This document shows, one piece after another, positions 52,013-59,892 of a stretch of DNA of 64,000 bases. The translations under genes and the position numbers were made by a program. Where the stretch lies: assembly GCA_964418885.1 (NCBI GenBank), contig CAYQNW010000007.1, positions 1 through 64,000 of the forward strand. Direction: 5' to 3'. The notes beneath the pieces were generated by a model that made no database searches, was not told where the DNA came from, and worked only from the letters and a program-made list of their open reading frames with translations. The DNA is from BMS3ABIN03 sp964418885 (GTDB taxonomy: Bacteria; Bacteroidota; Ignavibacteria; Ignavibacteriales; Ignavibacteriaceae). Within the stretch, counting starts at the first letter, position 1. Each line of letters opens with the position of its first letter.

Positions 52013-53503
52013 ATGAACAAAAACGGAGATATAATTAATATTTCGAAAGAACTTTCCTCAGACTTCAACAATAAAATAAACGAATATGCGATTGTACTTG
52101 CTGCGGGGCACGGTAAAAGGATAAAATCCAACAGGTCAAAAATGCTTCATAAGATTTGGGGCGTGCCAACGGTTCAGCGTGTTTACGAAGCCTGCATCGA
52201 TGCAGTAAAAAATATAAACTCTGTAATAGTCGTGGGAATAAAAGCTGTTGATGTGATGAATGTTTTCGGGAAAATGAAATATAATTCCTTTGCTTACCAG
52301 GCAGAACAGAACGGAACCGGGCACGCTGTACAGGTTGCCTTGAAGAATATTAAAAATGTAGCTGATGGAATTGTGTATGTTTTTCCCGGAGATATGGGAT
52401 TGATCAATAAAGAAACCGTGGCAAGGTTTAGAAGAGAATTTAAAAAATCGAAATCGGATATGATGGTTTTAACCGGAATTTTTGAAGGAGAAGCCAGGGA
52501 TAATAATTACGGAAGAATTATAAGAGCAAAAGAGAAAGATGCTGAGGGAAAATCTTCAGGCAAAGATAAAGGGAAGGTGATCAGGATAATGGAGCACAAG
52601 GATATCCTTGCACTAAAAGGAAACAGGCCATACGCAATTAAACTCAATGGTAAAAAATATTCTTATACAAAAGAGGAATTGGTCCACAACAACGAATTTA
52701 ACTCTGGTGTATATGCTTTCAGGTATAAACCTCTTGTTAAGCTGATAAATAAAATATCGAGTGATAACGTACAGAATGAAATTTATATAACCGACCTGAT
52801 CGAGATGTTTAATAAGAATGGTTACTCGGTTTCGGCTGTTAGCCCGGAAGAGCAATATGTTGTAATGGGATTTAACAACAAATCTGTTTTAAAAGAGATG
52901 GAATCGATAGCACGAAGAAAAGTTTATGAAAAGCTGAAGGACATAATTGAAATCGATGATCCGGATGACTTTTTCATTCATCAAAAAGTTGTTGAAAACA
53001 TACTCGAAATGGATAAACGGAATAAGTTCCTTGATATTAATATCGGCAAAGGTGTTTATATAGGCAGGAATGTTAAGCTGAATTTGAATTTGAAAATACG
53101 TAAGAATGCTTTTATAGACGGCAATGTTGTATTTGGTAAAGATGTTACAGTTGCACCGAATGTGCATCTTTCTTGTTTTCCAAATCAAACTCTGAAAATC
53201 GGAAATAATGTGCAGATTTTATGGGGAGATATAATTAAAGGTAACATTGTTATCGGCGATAACTCACAAATTGAATCCAGTGTAAACTTGACCGGCAGCG
53301 ATGAATTCCCGCTTAGAATTGGTAAAAATGTTTTAATTAAAGGTACATCATATATTTTCGGCTGTAAAATAGAAGAAGGTCTTTTAATAGAGCACAGTGT
53401 TCTTGTTAAAAGAAAAGTTAAAGCTGTGAAAAATGAAAAAGGAGGAATTCAACCAGTGAGGTATTTCGTACCAAGAACTGAAGGTGAATATTCAATTGAA
53501 TAA
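52013..53503 (+). CDS. GlmU-like bifunctional sugar nucleotidyltransferase
   Basis: 496 residues. The N-terminal nucleotidyltransferase domain has AIVLAAGHGKRIKSNRSKML, QNGTGHAVQVAL and VYVFPGDMGLINKETVARFR, matching the pyrophosphorylase half of GlmU. From about 310 a left-handed beta helix follows (NIGKGVYIGRNVKLNLNLKI, VVFGKDVTVAPNVHLSCFPN). It is about 40 residues longer than E. coli GlmU, with a polar insert near 290-330, and its C-terminal end lacks the usual acetyltransferase loop, so the acetyl-transfer step is doubtful. It would make UDP-GlcNAc for cell wall precursors. A second, different GlmU-like protein is encoded at 36473-37717. Confidence 0.85.
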   Translation: MNKNGDIINISKELSSDFNNKINEYAIVLAAGHGKRIKSNRSKMLHKIWGVPTVQRVYEACIDAVKNINSVIVVGIKAVDVMNVFGKMKYNSFAYQAEQNGTGHAVQVALKNIKNVADGIVYVFPGDMGLINKETVARFRREFKKSKSDMMVLTGIFEGEARDNNYGRIIRAKEKDAEGKSSGKDKGKVIRIMEHKDILALKGNRPYAIKLNGKKYSYTKEELVHNNEFNSGVYAFRYKPLVKLINKISSDNVQNEIYITDLIEMFNKNGYSVSAVSPEEQYVVMGFNNKSVLKEMESIARRKVYEKLKDIIEIDDPDDFFIHQKVVENILEMDKRNKFLDINIGKGVYIGRNVKLNLNLKIRKNAFIDGNVVFGKDVTVAPNVHLSCFPNQTLKIGNNVQILWGDIIKGNIVIGDNSQIESSVNLTGSDEFPLRIGKNVLIKGTSYIFGCKIEEGLLIEHSVLVKRKVKAVKNEKGGIQPVRYFVPRTEGEYSIE

Positions 53504-53512
53504 TTTAAACTA

Positions 53513-53541
53513 AAAAAGCTCTTCATTCCTGAAGAGCCTTT
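53513..53541. terminator. Bidirectional intrinsic terminator between glmU-like gene and rpsT
   Basis: GCTCTTC (53518-53524) and GAAGAGC (53531-53537) form a seven-base stem, flanked by a run of A on the left and CTTTTC on the right, so it can serve both the plus-strand gene ending at 53503 and the minus-strand rpsT ending at 53564. Confidence 0.75.
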
Positions 53542-53563
53542 TCATTATAAAAAATTTGTTCTT

Positions 53564-53836
53564 TTATTTTTTAGCTTCAGCAGGTTTTAAATTGTTCAGA
53601 TGTTTTGTAAGCCTTGCTTTTTTCCGGGAGGCTGTGTTTCTATGGATTCTTCCCTTAACAGCGCTTCTGTCTAATAAAGCAACGACTTCCTTATAATTCT
53701 TTTCAGCCTTTTCTTTATCATTGGTGTTCAGGATATTTTTAACTTTCGTTTTTATCTGGGAAGAGATTATTTTATTTCTCTCCTTTTTTCTTTCCGTAGA
53801 TCTTATTCTCTTTTCGGCTGATTTATGAGATGCCAT
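53564..53836 (-). CDS. rpsT: 30S ribosomal protein S20
   Basis: 90 residues, very basic, with HKSAEKRIRSTERKKERNKI and the C-terminal GRIHRNTASRKKARLTKHLN that mark S20, an early-binding protein of the 16S 5' domain. Single gene with its own promoter in the 53837-53969 gap and a terminator at 53513-53541. Confidence 0.96.
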   Translation of the reverse strand: MASHKSAEKRIRSTERKKERNKIISSQIKTKVKNILNTNDKEKAEKNYKEVVALLDRSAVKGRIHRNTASRKKARLTKHLNNLKPAEAKK

Positions 53837-53969
53837 TTACCGTTTACCTTTTTTCTTTAATTTTGCAAAATTTGAGGTGAAAATATATCGAATTATGAGT
53901 TCCATATCAAACAGTTGTTTGTTAATTTTGGGTATAAAACAGGCTTTTAACTAAATAATCAATGAAACG

Positions 53970-54608
53970 ATGCTTAAAGTAAACGAAATATATTATTCTG
54001 TTCAGGGAGAAAGTACTTCGGCGGGTTTGCCGTGTGTTTTTGTCCGTTTGACCTACTGTAATTTGCGATGCACTTACTGCGATACGGAATATGCTTTTTA
54101 CGATGGTAAAGATAAATCAATAGAAGAAATTGTTGAAGAAGTAAAGAAATTCGGATGCAAACTTGTTGAAGTAACGGGCGGAGAACCTCTTTTCCAGGAG
54201 GAATGTTTTCCACTAATGAAACTGCTTTGTGATGAAGGATTTGATGTATTGTTGGAAACTGGCGGCAGTCTTTCGATTGAAAATGTTGATGAAAGAGTAA
54301 AGATTATAATGGATTTGAAATGTCCCTCCAGCGGAATGTTGAAAAAGAATTTCTATGAAAATGTAAACTTTCTTAAAAGCACGGATGAGTTAAAATTTGT
54401 AATCGGCAATAGGGAAGATTATGACTGGGCAAAAGATATTATTGTTAAATATAATCTTACAGGAATATGTTCAATACTTTTCTCCGTTGTTTTTGGTGAG
54501 TTGGAACCAATTACTCTTGTTAACTGGATCCTTGAAGATAAGCTTGATGTCAGATTTCAACTTCAGATGCATAAATATATCTGGCACCCGGAAACGAAAG
54601 GAGTTTGA
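53970..54608 (+). CDS. queE: 7-carboxy-7-deazaguanine synthase QueE
   Basis: 212 residues, radical-SAM enzyme. The iron-sulfur cysteines are C30, C34 and C37 in TYCNLRCTYCDTEYAF. YSVQGESTSAGLPCVFVRLT is the QueE start block and VEVTGGEPLFQEEC the SAM-binding region. It turns CPH4 into CDG, the second step from GTP-derived CPH4 toward preQ0 and queuosine. The N-terminal start is ATG at 53970. It overlaps queD by one base (TGATG). No preQ1 riboswitch was recognised in the 130 bases upstream. Confidence 0.95.
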   Translation: MLKVNEIYYSVQGESTSAGLPCVFVRLTYCNLRCTYCDTEYAFYDGKDKSIEEIVEEVKKFGCKLVEVTGGEPLFQEECFPLMKLLCDEGFDVLLETGGSLSIENVDERVKIIMDLKCPSSGMLKKNFYENVNFLKSTDELKFVIGNREDYDWAKDIIVKYNLTGICSILFSVVFGELEPITLVNWILEDKLDVRFQLQMHKYIWHPETKGV

Positions 54609-55021
54609 TGAAAGTAGCAAAAGAATTTCATTGGGAAATGGGACACAGGCTACCGGAGCATTTCGGGTTATGCAAAAACATTCATGGGCATTCATACAAA
54701 ATGATTGTAGAGTTTAATGGGGAACTAAACAAATCGGGAATGGTAATAGATTTTTATGATGTTGAAAAGATGCTCAATCCCATAATTGAAAAACTTGATC
54801 ACTCTTTTATGGTTAAGGATGATGATAATATAACATTGGATTTTTTGGAAAAGATGAATTCGAAAAAAGTTGTAGTTAATTTCGAGTCTACTGTCGAAAA
54901 TATCTGTAAATATATTTCTGAGGAGATAATCTCCGCAAAGCTTCCGGATAATATTAGCTGTGTGAATGTTAGAGTTTACGAAACTGTAGATGCATATACG
55001 GAAGTAAAAGTAAATCGATAA
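54608..55021 (+). CDS. queD: 6-carboxy-5,6,7,8-tetrahydropterin synthase QueD
   Basis: 137 residues from ATG at 54608, which shares the A of queE's stop (TGATG). Zinc histidines are H13, H26 and H28 in EMGHRLPEHFGLCKNIHGHS and the catalytic cysteine is C22, the layout of QueD/PTPS-I. It makes CPH4, the substrate of QueE, from dihydroneopterin triphosphate. The gene order puts both steps in one transcript, so the protein works directly ahead of its neighbour. queC and queF are not in the window. Confidence 0.95.
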   Translation: MKVAKEFHWEMGHRLPEHFGLCKNIHGHSYKMIVEFNGELNKSGMVIDFYDVEKMLNPIIEKLDHSFMVKDDDNITLDFLEKMNSKKVVVNFESTVENICKYISEEIISAKLPDNISCVNVRVYETVDAYTEVKVNR

Positions 55022-55039
55022 AAGAGTACACAGAGAAAA

Positions 55040-57052
55040 TTATCCAAGCATTTTTTCCAACTTAGTAATCTCATCTCTTAATGATGCAGCTTTCTCAAAC
55101 TCAAGGTCTTTTGCTGCCTGATGCATTTGTTCTCTAAGTTGTTCAATTAAATCCTTTTTTTGCTCTGAATCCATATACTTAAGAACAGGTTCCGCTACTT
55201 TTGCAAAACCATAATCTTCTTTTTCCTCTTTTCTTCTAACGTCTGCTATTGATGTTGAATTCAAAATTTCTTCTGTGCTTTTATAAATTGTTACCGGCGT
55301 GATATTGTGTGTCCGGTTGTACTCTGTTTGCAGCTTTCTTCGCCTATTGGTTTCAGTGATTGTTTTTTGCATAGACTGTGTGATTACGTCAGCATACATA
55401 ATTACTTTCCCATTAACATTTCTTGCTGTTCGTCCCGCGGTTTGCATAAGAGATTTTTCACTTCTAAGAAATCCTTCTTTATCTGCATCTATAATTGCAA
55501 CAAGGGAAACCTCGGGAAGATCGAGCCCTTCTCTTAAGAGATTTACTCCTACCAGAACATCAAACTCACCAAGACGTAGATCACGAAGTATTTCTACTCT
55601 TTCTAAAGAGTCAATATCGCTGTGGATATATCTTACCAATATCCCGATTTTATCAAGATAATCGGAAAGATCTTCTGCCATCTTTTTAGTCAGTGTAGTA
55701 ACTAAGGTTCTTTCTTTTTTTACTACCCTTTCACGAATTTCGGATATCAGATCATCGATCTGCCCTTTTACCGGTCTTATTTCAATGGCAGGATCGAGTA
55801 AACCTGTAGGACGAATAATCTGTTCCACGATAACTCCGCCACTCTTTTCTAATTCGTAATCACTTGGAGTAGCACCAACAAATATAACCTGGTTGAGTTT
55901 TGCTTCGAATTCCTCGAATTTCATTGGTCTGTTATCGAGCGCTGATGGAAGCCGGAAACCAAACTCAACAAGTGTTTCTTTTCTTCTTCTGTCTCCATTG
56001 TACATTGCCCGGAGCTGTGGTACGGTAACATGAGATTCGTCTATAATTAATAAAAAGTCATCCGGGAAATAATCAAATAGTGTGTATGGACGCGAACCCG
56101 ATTCTCTTCCATCCATGTGTCTTGAATAATTTTCGATACCGGAACAATAACCTATTTCCTTTATCATTTCCACATCGAAGCGAGTTCTCTGTTCAAGCCG
56201 TTGTGCTTCGAGATATTTTTCTTCCTTACGTAAAACATCTAATCTTTCTTTTAGTTCCACTTCTATAGTATGAATTGCTTTTTGAAGTCTGTCCCGATCT
56301 GTTAAGAAATACTTCGCTGGATAAATTGGCGTTGATTCAACTTCTTTTATAATTTCACCGGTAATTGCATCGATCACCGACAAACGTTCAATTTCATTAT
56401 CCCAGAATTCAATTCTTAAAGCCTCTTCGTATTGATACGCAGGAATAACTTCCACAACATCGCCGCGGGCTCTGAATGTACCTCGCGAAAAGTCTGAATC
56501 ATTTCTTACATAGTGGATGTCGATTAATTTTCTTAAAAGTTTTTTCCTTTCTACAGTTTCTCCTTTGTGTAGGAATATAATCTGGTTGGCGTACTCCTGT
56601 GGTGCACCAATACCATAAATGCAACTAACGCTTGCAACCACAATCACATCGGAACGTCCTTCAATCAGTGATGTGGTTGCTTTTAAACGAAGACGATCTA
56701 TCTCCTCGTTTACGGAAAAATCTTTTTCGATGTAAAGATCACTCTTTGCAACATAAGCTTCCGGTTGATAGTAATCATAATAACTAATAAAAAACTCAAC
56801 TGCATTGTTGGGGAAGAAAGATTTGAATTCGGAATAAAGTTGTGCTGCCAGTGTTTTATTATGTGAAATAATCAGAGTGGGTTTATTGATTTCATTAATA
56901 ACATTTGATATCGTAAAAGTTTTACCGCTTCCTGTAACTCCCAGCAGAGTCTGGAATTTTTCATTGCGTTTTAATCCATCGACAAGCTGTTTAATCGCCT
57001 GCGGCTGATCTCCGGAAGGTTTATAACTTGAAGTTAGTTGAAACTTGCTCAT
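55040..57052 (-). CDS. uvrB: Excinuclease ABC subunit B
   Basis: 670 residues. Walker A GVTGSGKT at 38-45, the damage-probing beta-hairpin in YYDYYQPEAYV near 90-100, helicase motifs DESHVTVPQLRAMYNGDRRR and LREGLDLPEVSLVAIIDADK, and a C-terminal UVR domain (LIEQLREQMHQAAKDLEFEK) that contacts UvrC. It verifies DNA damage in nucleotide excision repair. Length and all motifs are standard. It lies six bases downstream of the small CcmE-like gene on the same strand. Confidence 0.98.
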   Translation of the reverse strand: MSKFQLTSSYKPSGDQPQAIKQLVDGLKRNEKFQTLLGVTGSGKTFTISNVINEINKPTLIISHNKTLAAQLYSEFKSFFPNNAVEFFISYYDYYQPEAYVAKSDLYIEKDFSVNEEIDRLRLKATTSLIEGRSDVIVVASVSCIYGIGAPQEYANQIIFLHKGETVERKKLLRKLIDIHYVRNDSDFSRGTFRARGDVVEVIPAYQYEEALRIEFWDNEIERLSVIDAITGEIIKEVESTPIYPAKYFLTDRDRLQKAIHTIEVELKERLDVLRKEEKYLEAQRLEQRTRFDVEMIKEIGYCSGIENYSRHMDGRESGSRPYTLFDYFPDDFLLIIDESHVTVPQLRAMYNGDRRRKETLVEFGFRLPSALDNRPMKFEEFEAKLNQVIFVGATPSDYELEKSGGVIVEQIIRPTGLLDPAIEIRPVKGQIDDLISEIRERVVKKERTLVTTLTKKMAEDLSDYLDKIGILVRYIHSDIDSLERVEILRDLRLGEFDVLVGVNLLREGLDLPEVSLVAIIDADKEGFLRSEKSLMQTAGRTARNVNGKVIMYADVITQSMQKTITETNRRRKLQTEYNRTHNITPVTIYKSTEEILNSTSIADVRRKEEKEDYGFAKVAEPVLKYMDSEQKKDLIEQLREQMHQAAKDLEFEKAASLRDEITKLEKMLG

Positions 57053-57057
57053 AATTT

Positions 57058-57402
57058 TTATTCAAGCACAACATCATGTGCATGGAAGCTGTTTCCCGGG
57101 CTAAGATGTCCTTTTAAAATTACGATTGTTGCAGATTCAAACCCGGGAGGTATATGATCTGCATTTATTTGTATAACTGTGCTATTTCTATCGGAAGCAA
57201 AGAAAATGGCACCGCTATCCGAAGTTTTACTGATACCCCTGTCTTGTAGAACTGTAACTCTTATATCTTTTACAGCACTGTTATTTGGATCGAAATCAGA
57301 AAATGATCCTAATTTTCCTTCCTGTTTGAAATAAAATAAATACATCAGCAAAAAGATCACTATAAATAATAATGGCAGAACTAATTTCTGAAGTTTTTTC
57401 AT
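57058..57402 (-). CDS. CcmE-like OB-fold protein lacking the heme-binding tail
   Basis: 114 residues. An N-terminal membrane anchor (LVLPLLFIVIFLLMYLFYF) is followed by an OB-type strand pattern: VTVLQDRGISKTSDSGAIFF, STVIQINADHIPPGFESATI, VILKGHLSPGNSFHAHDVVL. This follows the CcmE order (short N-helix, then beta strands with a P-x-x-F-x-x-x-x-x-V-x-G-x-L turn and a final F-x-A-x-x-V-L). CcmE's heme-attachment His (in LxKHDENY) should come directly after this point, but the protein stops at VVLE. It may be a heme chaperone relative that lost heme binding. Inferred from pattern. Confidence 0.5.
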   Translation of the reverse strand: MKKLQKLVLPLLFIVIFLLMYLFYFKQEGKLGSFSDFDPNNSAVKDIRVTVLQDRGISKTSDSGAIFFASDRNSTVIQINADHIPPGFESATIVILKGHLSPGNSFHAHDVVLE

Positions 57403-57490
57403 TTTGGTTGATGATTGTTATTAATTGAATTCAAATTTAGTAATTTTTATCAGCAGTAAAAATGAATTTGTAACCGGAGATGGAGTAATT

Positions 57491-57874
57491 ATGAGTAATC
57501 AAAAAATCCTGATAATTTTAGCCGGGTTTCTTGGCTTTACAGGTATAGCTCTCGGAGCTTTCGGTGCACATCGTCTTTCCGATGTTCTTTCTCGCGAAAT
57601 GCTTGAAATTTATAAAACCGGTATTCTATATCATCTCTTACACTCCGTTGCCATACTTGCCATAGCTTTTGCGGGCAGGGAAAAGTTTTTTAAAGCCGCT
57701 TATGTAATGATTGTGGGTATCGTGCTATTTTCAGGTTCGTTATACATTTATGCACAATCCGCAGTTAAATTCCTTGCGATGATAACTCCTGTTGGCGGAA
57801 TTTGTTTTCTCATAGGTTGGCTTTTAATTGTCGTTGAGGGAATCAGGATGAAACAGGATAAAGAATCTACTTAA
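57491..57874 (+). CDS. DUF423 family small membrane protein
   Basis: 127 residues from ATG at 57491 with GGAG upstream (an open frame up to 57425 adds 22 unlikely residues). Four membrane helices. The DUF423/YgdD signature is LGFTGIALGAFGAHRLSDVL at the N-terminus and LYIYAQSAVKFLAMITPVGG near the end. Function unknown in all species. Divergent from the CcmE-like gene and overlaps the end of the methyltransferase by eight bases on the opposite strand. Confidence 0.9.
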   Translation: MSNQKILIILAGFLGFTGIALGAFGAHRLSDVLSREMLEIYKTGILYHLLHSVAILAIAFAGREKFFKAAYVMIVGIVLFSGSLYIYAQSAVKFLAMITPVGGICFLIGWLLIVVEGIRMKQDKEST

Positions 57875-58418
57875 TCACCTTTAATTCAAAAAAAACTTCT
57901 TCGGGAGAAAAAATCCCGGCAAAAAATCTTTCGTACATTACCGGCTCGATATTCACTATAAAATCCATCCACTTTAAAGCAGCAAAATGTGAAGTGATGA
58001 ATTTCTTTTTGATCACTTCAAACTGTGCTTTGCCTTCGTAATTAGTTCTATGGTTCAGTTTCCACTTCTCATAAAATTTAAGCTTTCGGTTTCCGATAAA
58101 TTCATAATTATCAAACGTACGAATTGAAAACGGAATTTTATGATCTGGCTCACCAAAGTATTTTGTATTCAGAAAGAAAGGCGCATAAACTATTAGTAAT
58201 CCATTCGGCTTGATAATCCGGTATAACTCGGTGACAGCCTTGTGAAAATTATCCAGGTGTTCCAGAATATGTGAAGCATAAACTTCATCGAAGGTATTAT
58301 CTTCAAAAGGATAGGGATATTTATTCAGATCGTGAATCCGGTTTCCGCCGTAATCAACCACATCGAGGTTAATATATCCTTCTTTAATATCTTTTCCGCA
58401 GCCGAGATTTAGTTTCAT
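57867..58418 (-). CDS. Class I SAM methyltransferase, small
   Basis: 183 residues. Motif I LNLGCGKDIKEGYINLDVVD, then FDEVYASHILEHLDNFHKAV and LYRIIKPNGLLIVYAPFFLN. The form (Methyltransf_11-like, SAM-dependent, often found in sugar and surface polysaccharide clusters) gives no substrate. Start at 58418. No polysaccharide genes are adjacent. Confidence 0.85.
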   Translation of the reverse strand: MKLNLGCGKDIKEGYINLDVVDYGGNRIHDLNKYPYPFEDNTFDEVYASHILEHLDNFHKAVTELYRIIKPNGLLIVYAPFFLNTKYFGEPDHKIPFSIRTFDNYEFIGNRKLKFYEKWKLNHRTNYEGKAQFEVIKKKFITSHFAALKWMDFIVNIEPVMYERFFAGIFSPEEVFFELKVIK

Positions 58419-58547
58419 AAATGTTTATTCTAAATTGATGAATTTTATCGAAATCGTTCGGATGTGATTTGTTGCACATCTCGGATAAATCAGAAAGTTA
58501 AATTAAAAAAACGGAGGGAATAAAATAACTCTACTAAAAATAAAAAA

Positions 58548-58567
58548 CCCGGTAATTATTTACCGGG
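58548..58567 (-). terminator. Intrinsic terminator of rlpA
   Basis: CCCGGTAA (58548-58555) and TTACCGGG (58560-58567) form an eight-base GC-rich stem, followed on the minus strand by TTTTTTA. It lies 26 bases after the rlpA stop. Confidence 0.88.
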
Positions 58568-58592
58568 CTTTATAAGTAGAGATATTATCGTG

Positions 58593-59084
58593 TTAGCCAG
58601 CGGGTACTAACGGATTATTTATACCACTAATTATTACTTCTTCAACCTTTAGTTTTTTCACACCACTGAACAATACACCAAGCTTTTGAGCAGCTCCTTT
58701 TGAGAGATCAAGCTGTCTGCCCGGTATGTATGGACCGCGGTCATTTATTCTTACGATTAGAGATTTATTGTTTATGGGGTTTGTAATTCGTAATAATGTG
58801 CCGAAAGGAAGCGATTTATGGGCTGCAGTATACGCCATTTGGTTATAAATCTCACCATTTGCCGTAATTCTCCCATGAAATCTTGGACCGTACCAGGATG
58901 CTTTCATGGTGCCCAGATCCTTGTACTGGATGTTTGAAATATTTCCGTAAACCGTTTCCTGTATAGGACTGAATTCCTCGCTGAGATTGAGTGAATCGGA
59001 CGTGTCATATTCATTAGCTACAATTGTAAATCCAACTAAACCGATCACTGCTAAAATTAAGGTCATTTTAGTTAATGACTTCAA
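58593..59084 (-). CDS. rlpA: RlpA-like double-psi beta-barrel protein (septal ring lytic transglycosylase type)
   Basis: 163 residues with an N-terminal signal or anchor (MTLILAVIGLVGFTIVA). The DPBB domain is complete: ASWYGPRFHGRITANGEIYN, AYTAAHKSLPFGTLLRITNP, VRINDRGPYIPGRQLDLSKG. RlpA trims naked glycan strands at the septum in Pseudomonas; activity varies between species. The protein lacks the C-terminal SPOR domain that directs E. coli RlpA to the septum. Single gene with a terminator at 58548. Confidence 0.9.
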   Translation of the reverse strand: MKSLTKMTLILAVIGLVGFTIVANEYDTSDSLNLSEEFSPIQETVYGNISNIQYKDLGTMKASWYGPRFHGRITANGEIYNQMAYTAAHKSLPFGTLLRITNPINNKSLIVRINDRGPYIPGRQLDLSKGAAQKLGVLFSGVKKLKVEEVIISGINNPLVPAG

Positions 59085-59362
59085 AAATCACCTCTTAGAT
59101 TGTTCTAGTTAATTTTGTTGAATAGGAAAATAGAAATACTCTAATTTAATGTCAACAAACGAGTTACGTCTGAACACTTAAAGTTCGTGATTTCGAAATA
59201 TCGACTTTATTGGTATTATAGTCGAAATCATTTCTAATTCCTCGAATCTGTCTACTCTGGTTCGACAATATTTAATTTTCAAAAATATCCTTCAGGTATC
59301 AATGGATTCATATAACCCTGACGGAATTTTCAACAAATCTCAGTTTTAAGTAGATTTGCTCC
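59085..59362. other. Intergenic region with inverted repeats upstream of the permease copies
   Basis: About 280 bases, AT-rich. GATTTCGA (59189-59196) faces TCGAAATC (59222-59229), and ATTTCGAAAT at 59190-59199 is itself a palindrome; TCGACT (59201-59206) faces AGTCGA (59220-59225). Several TCGA cores in a row suggest binding sites for one regulator, but none is identified. Confidence 0.35.
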
Positions 59363-59866
59363 ATGTTTGAAAAGAAACAGAATAAGCTTAAAAAAGAGCT
59401 AAAGCGTTTTGACGTATTTACCCTGGCAAAGGGTGCAACAATTAACGGGGGATTATTTTTACTACCAGAAATCGTCGCTGTTTACATGTGTTCACCGATG
59501 TTTCTTGCTTACCTTCTTTCTCTCTTTCCCCTCATTCCGGGAATGATGAGTAAGGTAGAACTTGCGATTGCAATGCCGCGTTCAGGTGGAGTGTATTATT
59601 TTCTGGATATGCCTTTGGGAACTGTACTTGGTACAGTAGGAAGAATAGGTATCTGGCTTACACTTTCTCTGAAAAGTTTTTTTCCTTTTGAAGGCTTGAG
59701 CGCTTATCCCTCTGTTTTTTTTAATGATATTCTTATAATTCCGGTTTCAATAGGTATAGCAGAGTGGCTTTGCATTATCAATTTTACTGTTGCAAAAAAA
59801 CAGACAATTCTGTTGGTGAGCTGCACACGGAATCAATTAACCATTTGTTGCTTAGTACATGACTAA
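59363..59866 (+). pseudogene. Truncated APC-family permease, broken copy of the next gene
   Basis: 167 residues. Residues 1-133 align without gaps to the start of the next protein, with about half the positions identical by hand count (LKKEL, FLLP, AMPR-GGVYYFLD, LGT). After about residue 145 the sequence (VSCTRNQLTICCLVHD) no longer matches and stops; the remaining helices and the two regulatory domains are gone. The TM1 segment GATINGGLFLLPE also departs from the A-T-G-x-x-x-x-G pattern of transporters. It lies 26 bases before the intact gene. This is best read as a tandem duplicate in decay. Confidence 0.75.
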
Positions 59867-59892
59867 AATCCCTTTATACTTGTATTTATTTT

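Noticed and set aside
53837..53969. preQ1 riboswitch ahead of queE
   Set aside because: I could not find the conserved C-rich loop and A-rich tail of the known preQ1 classes; the sequence is plain AT-rich promoter-like DNA.
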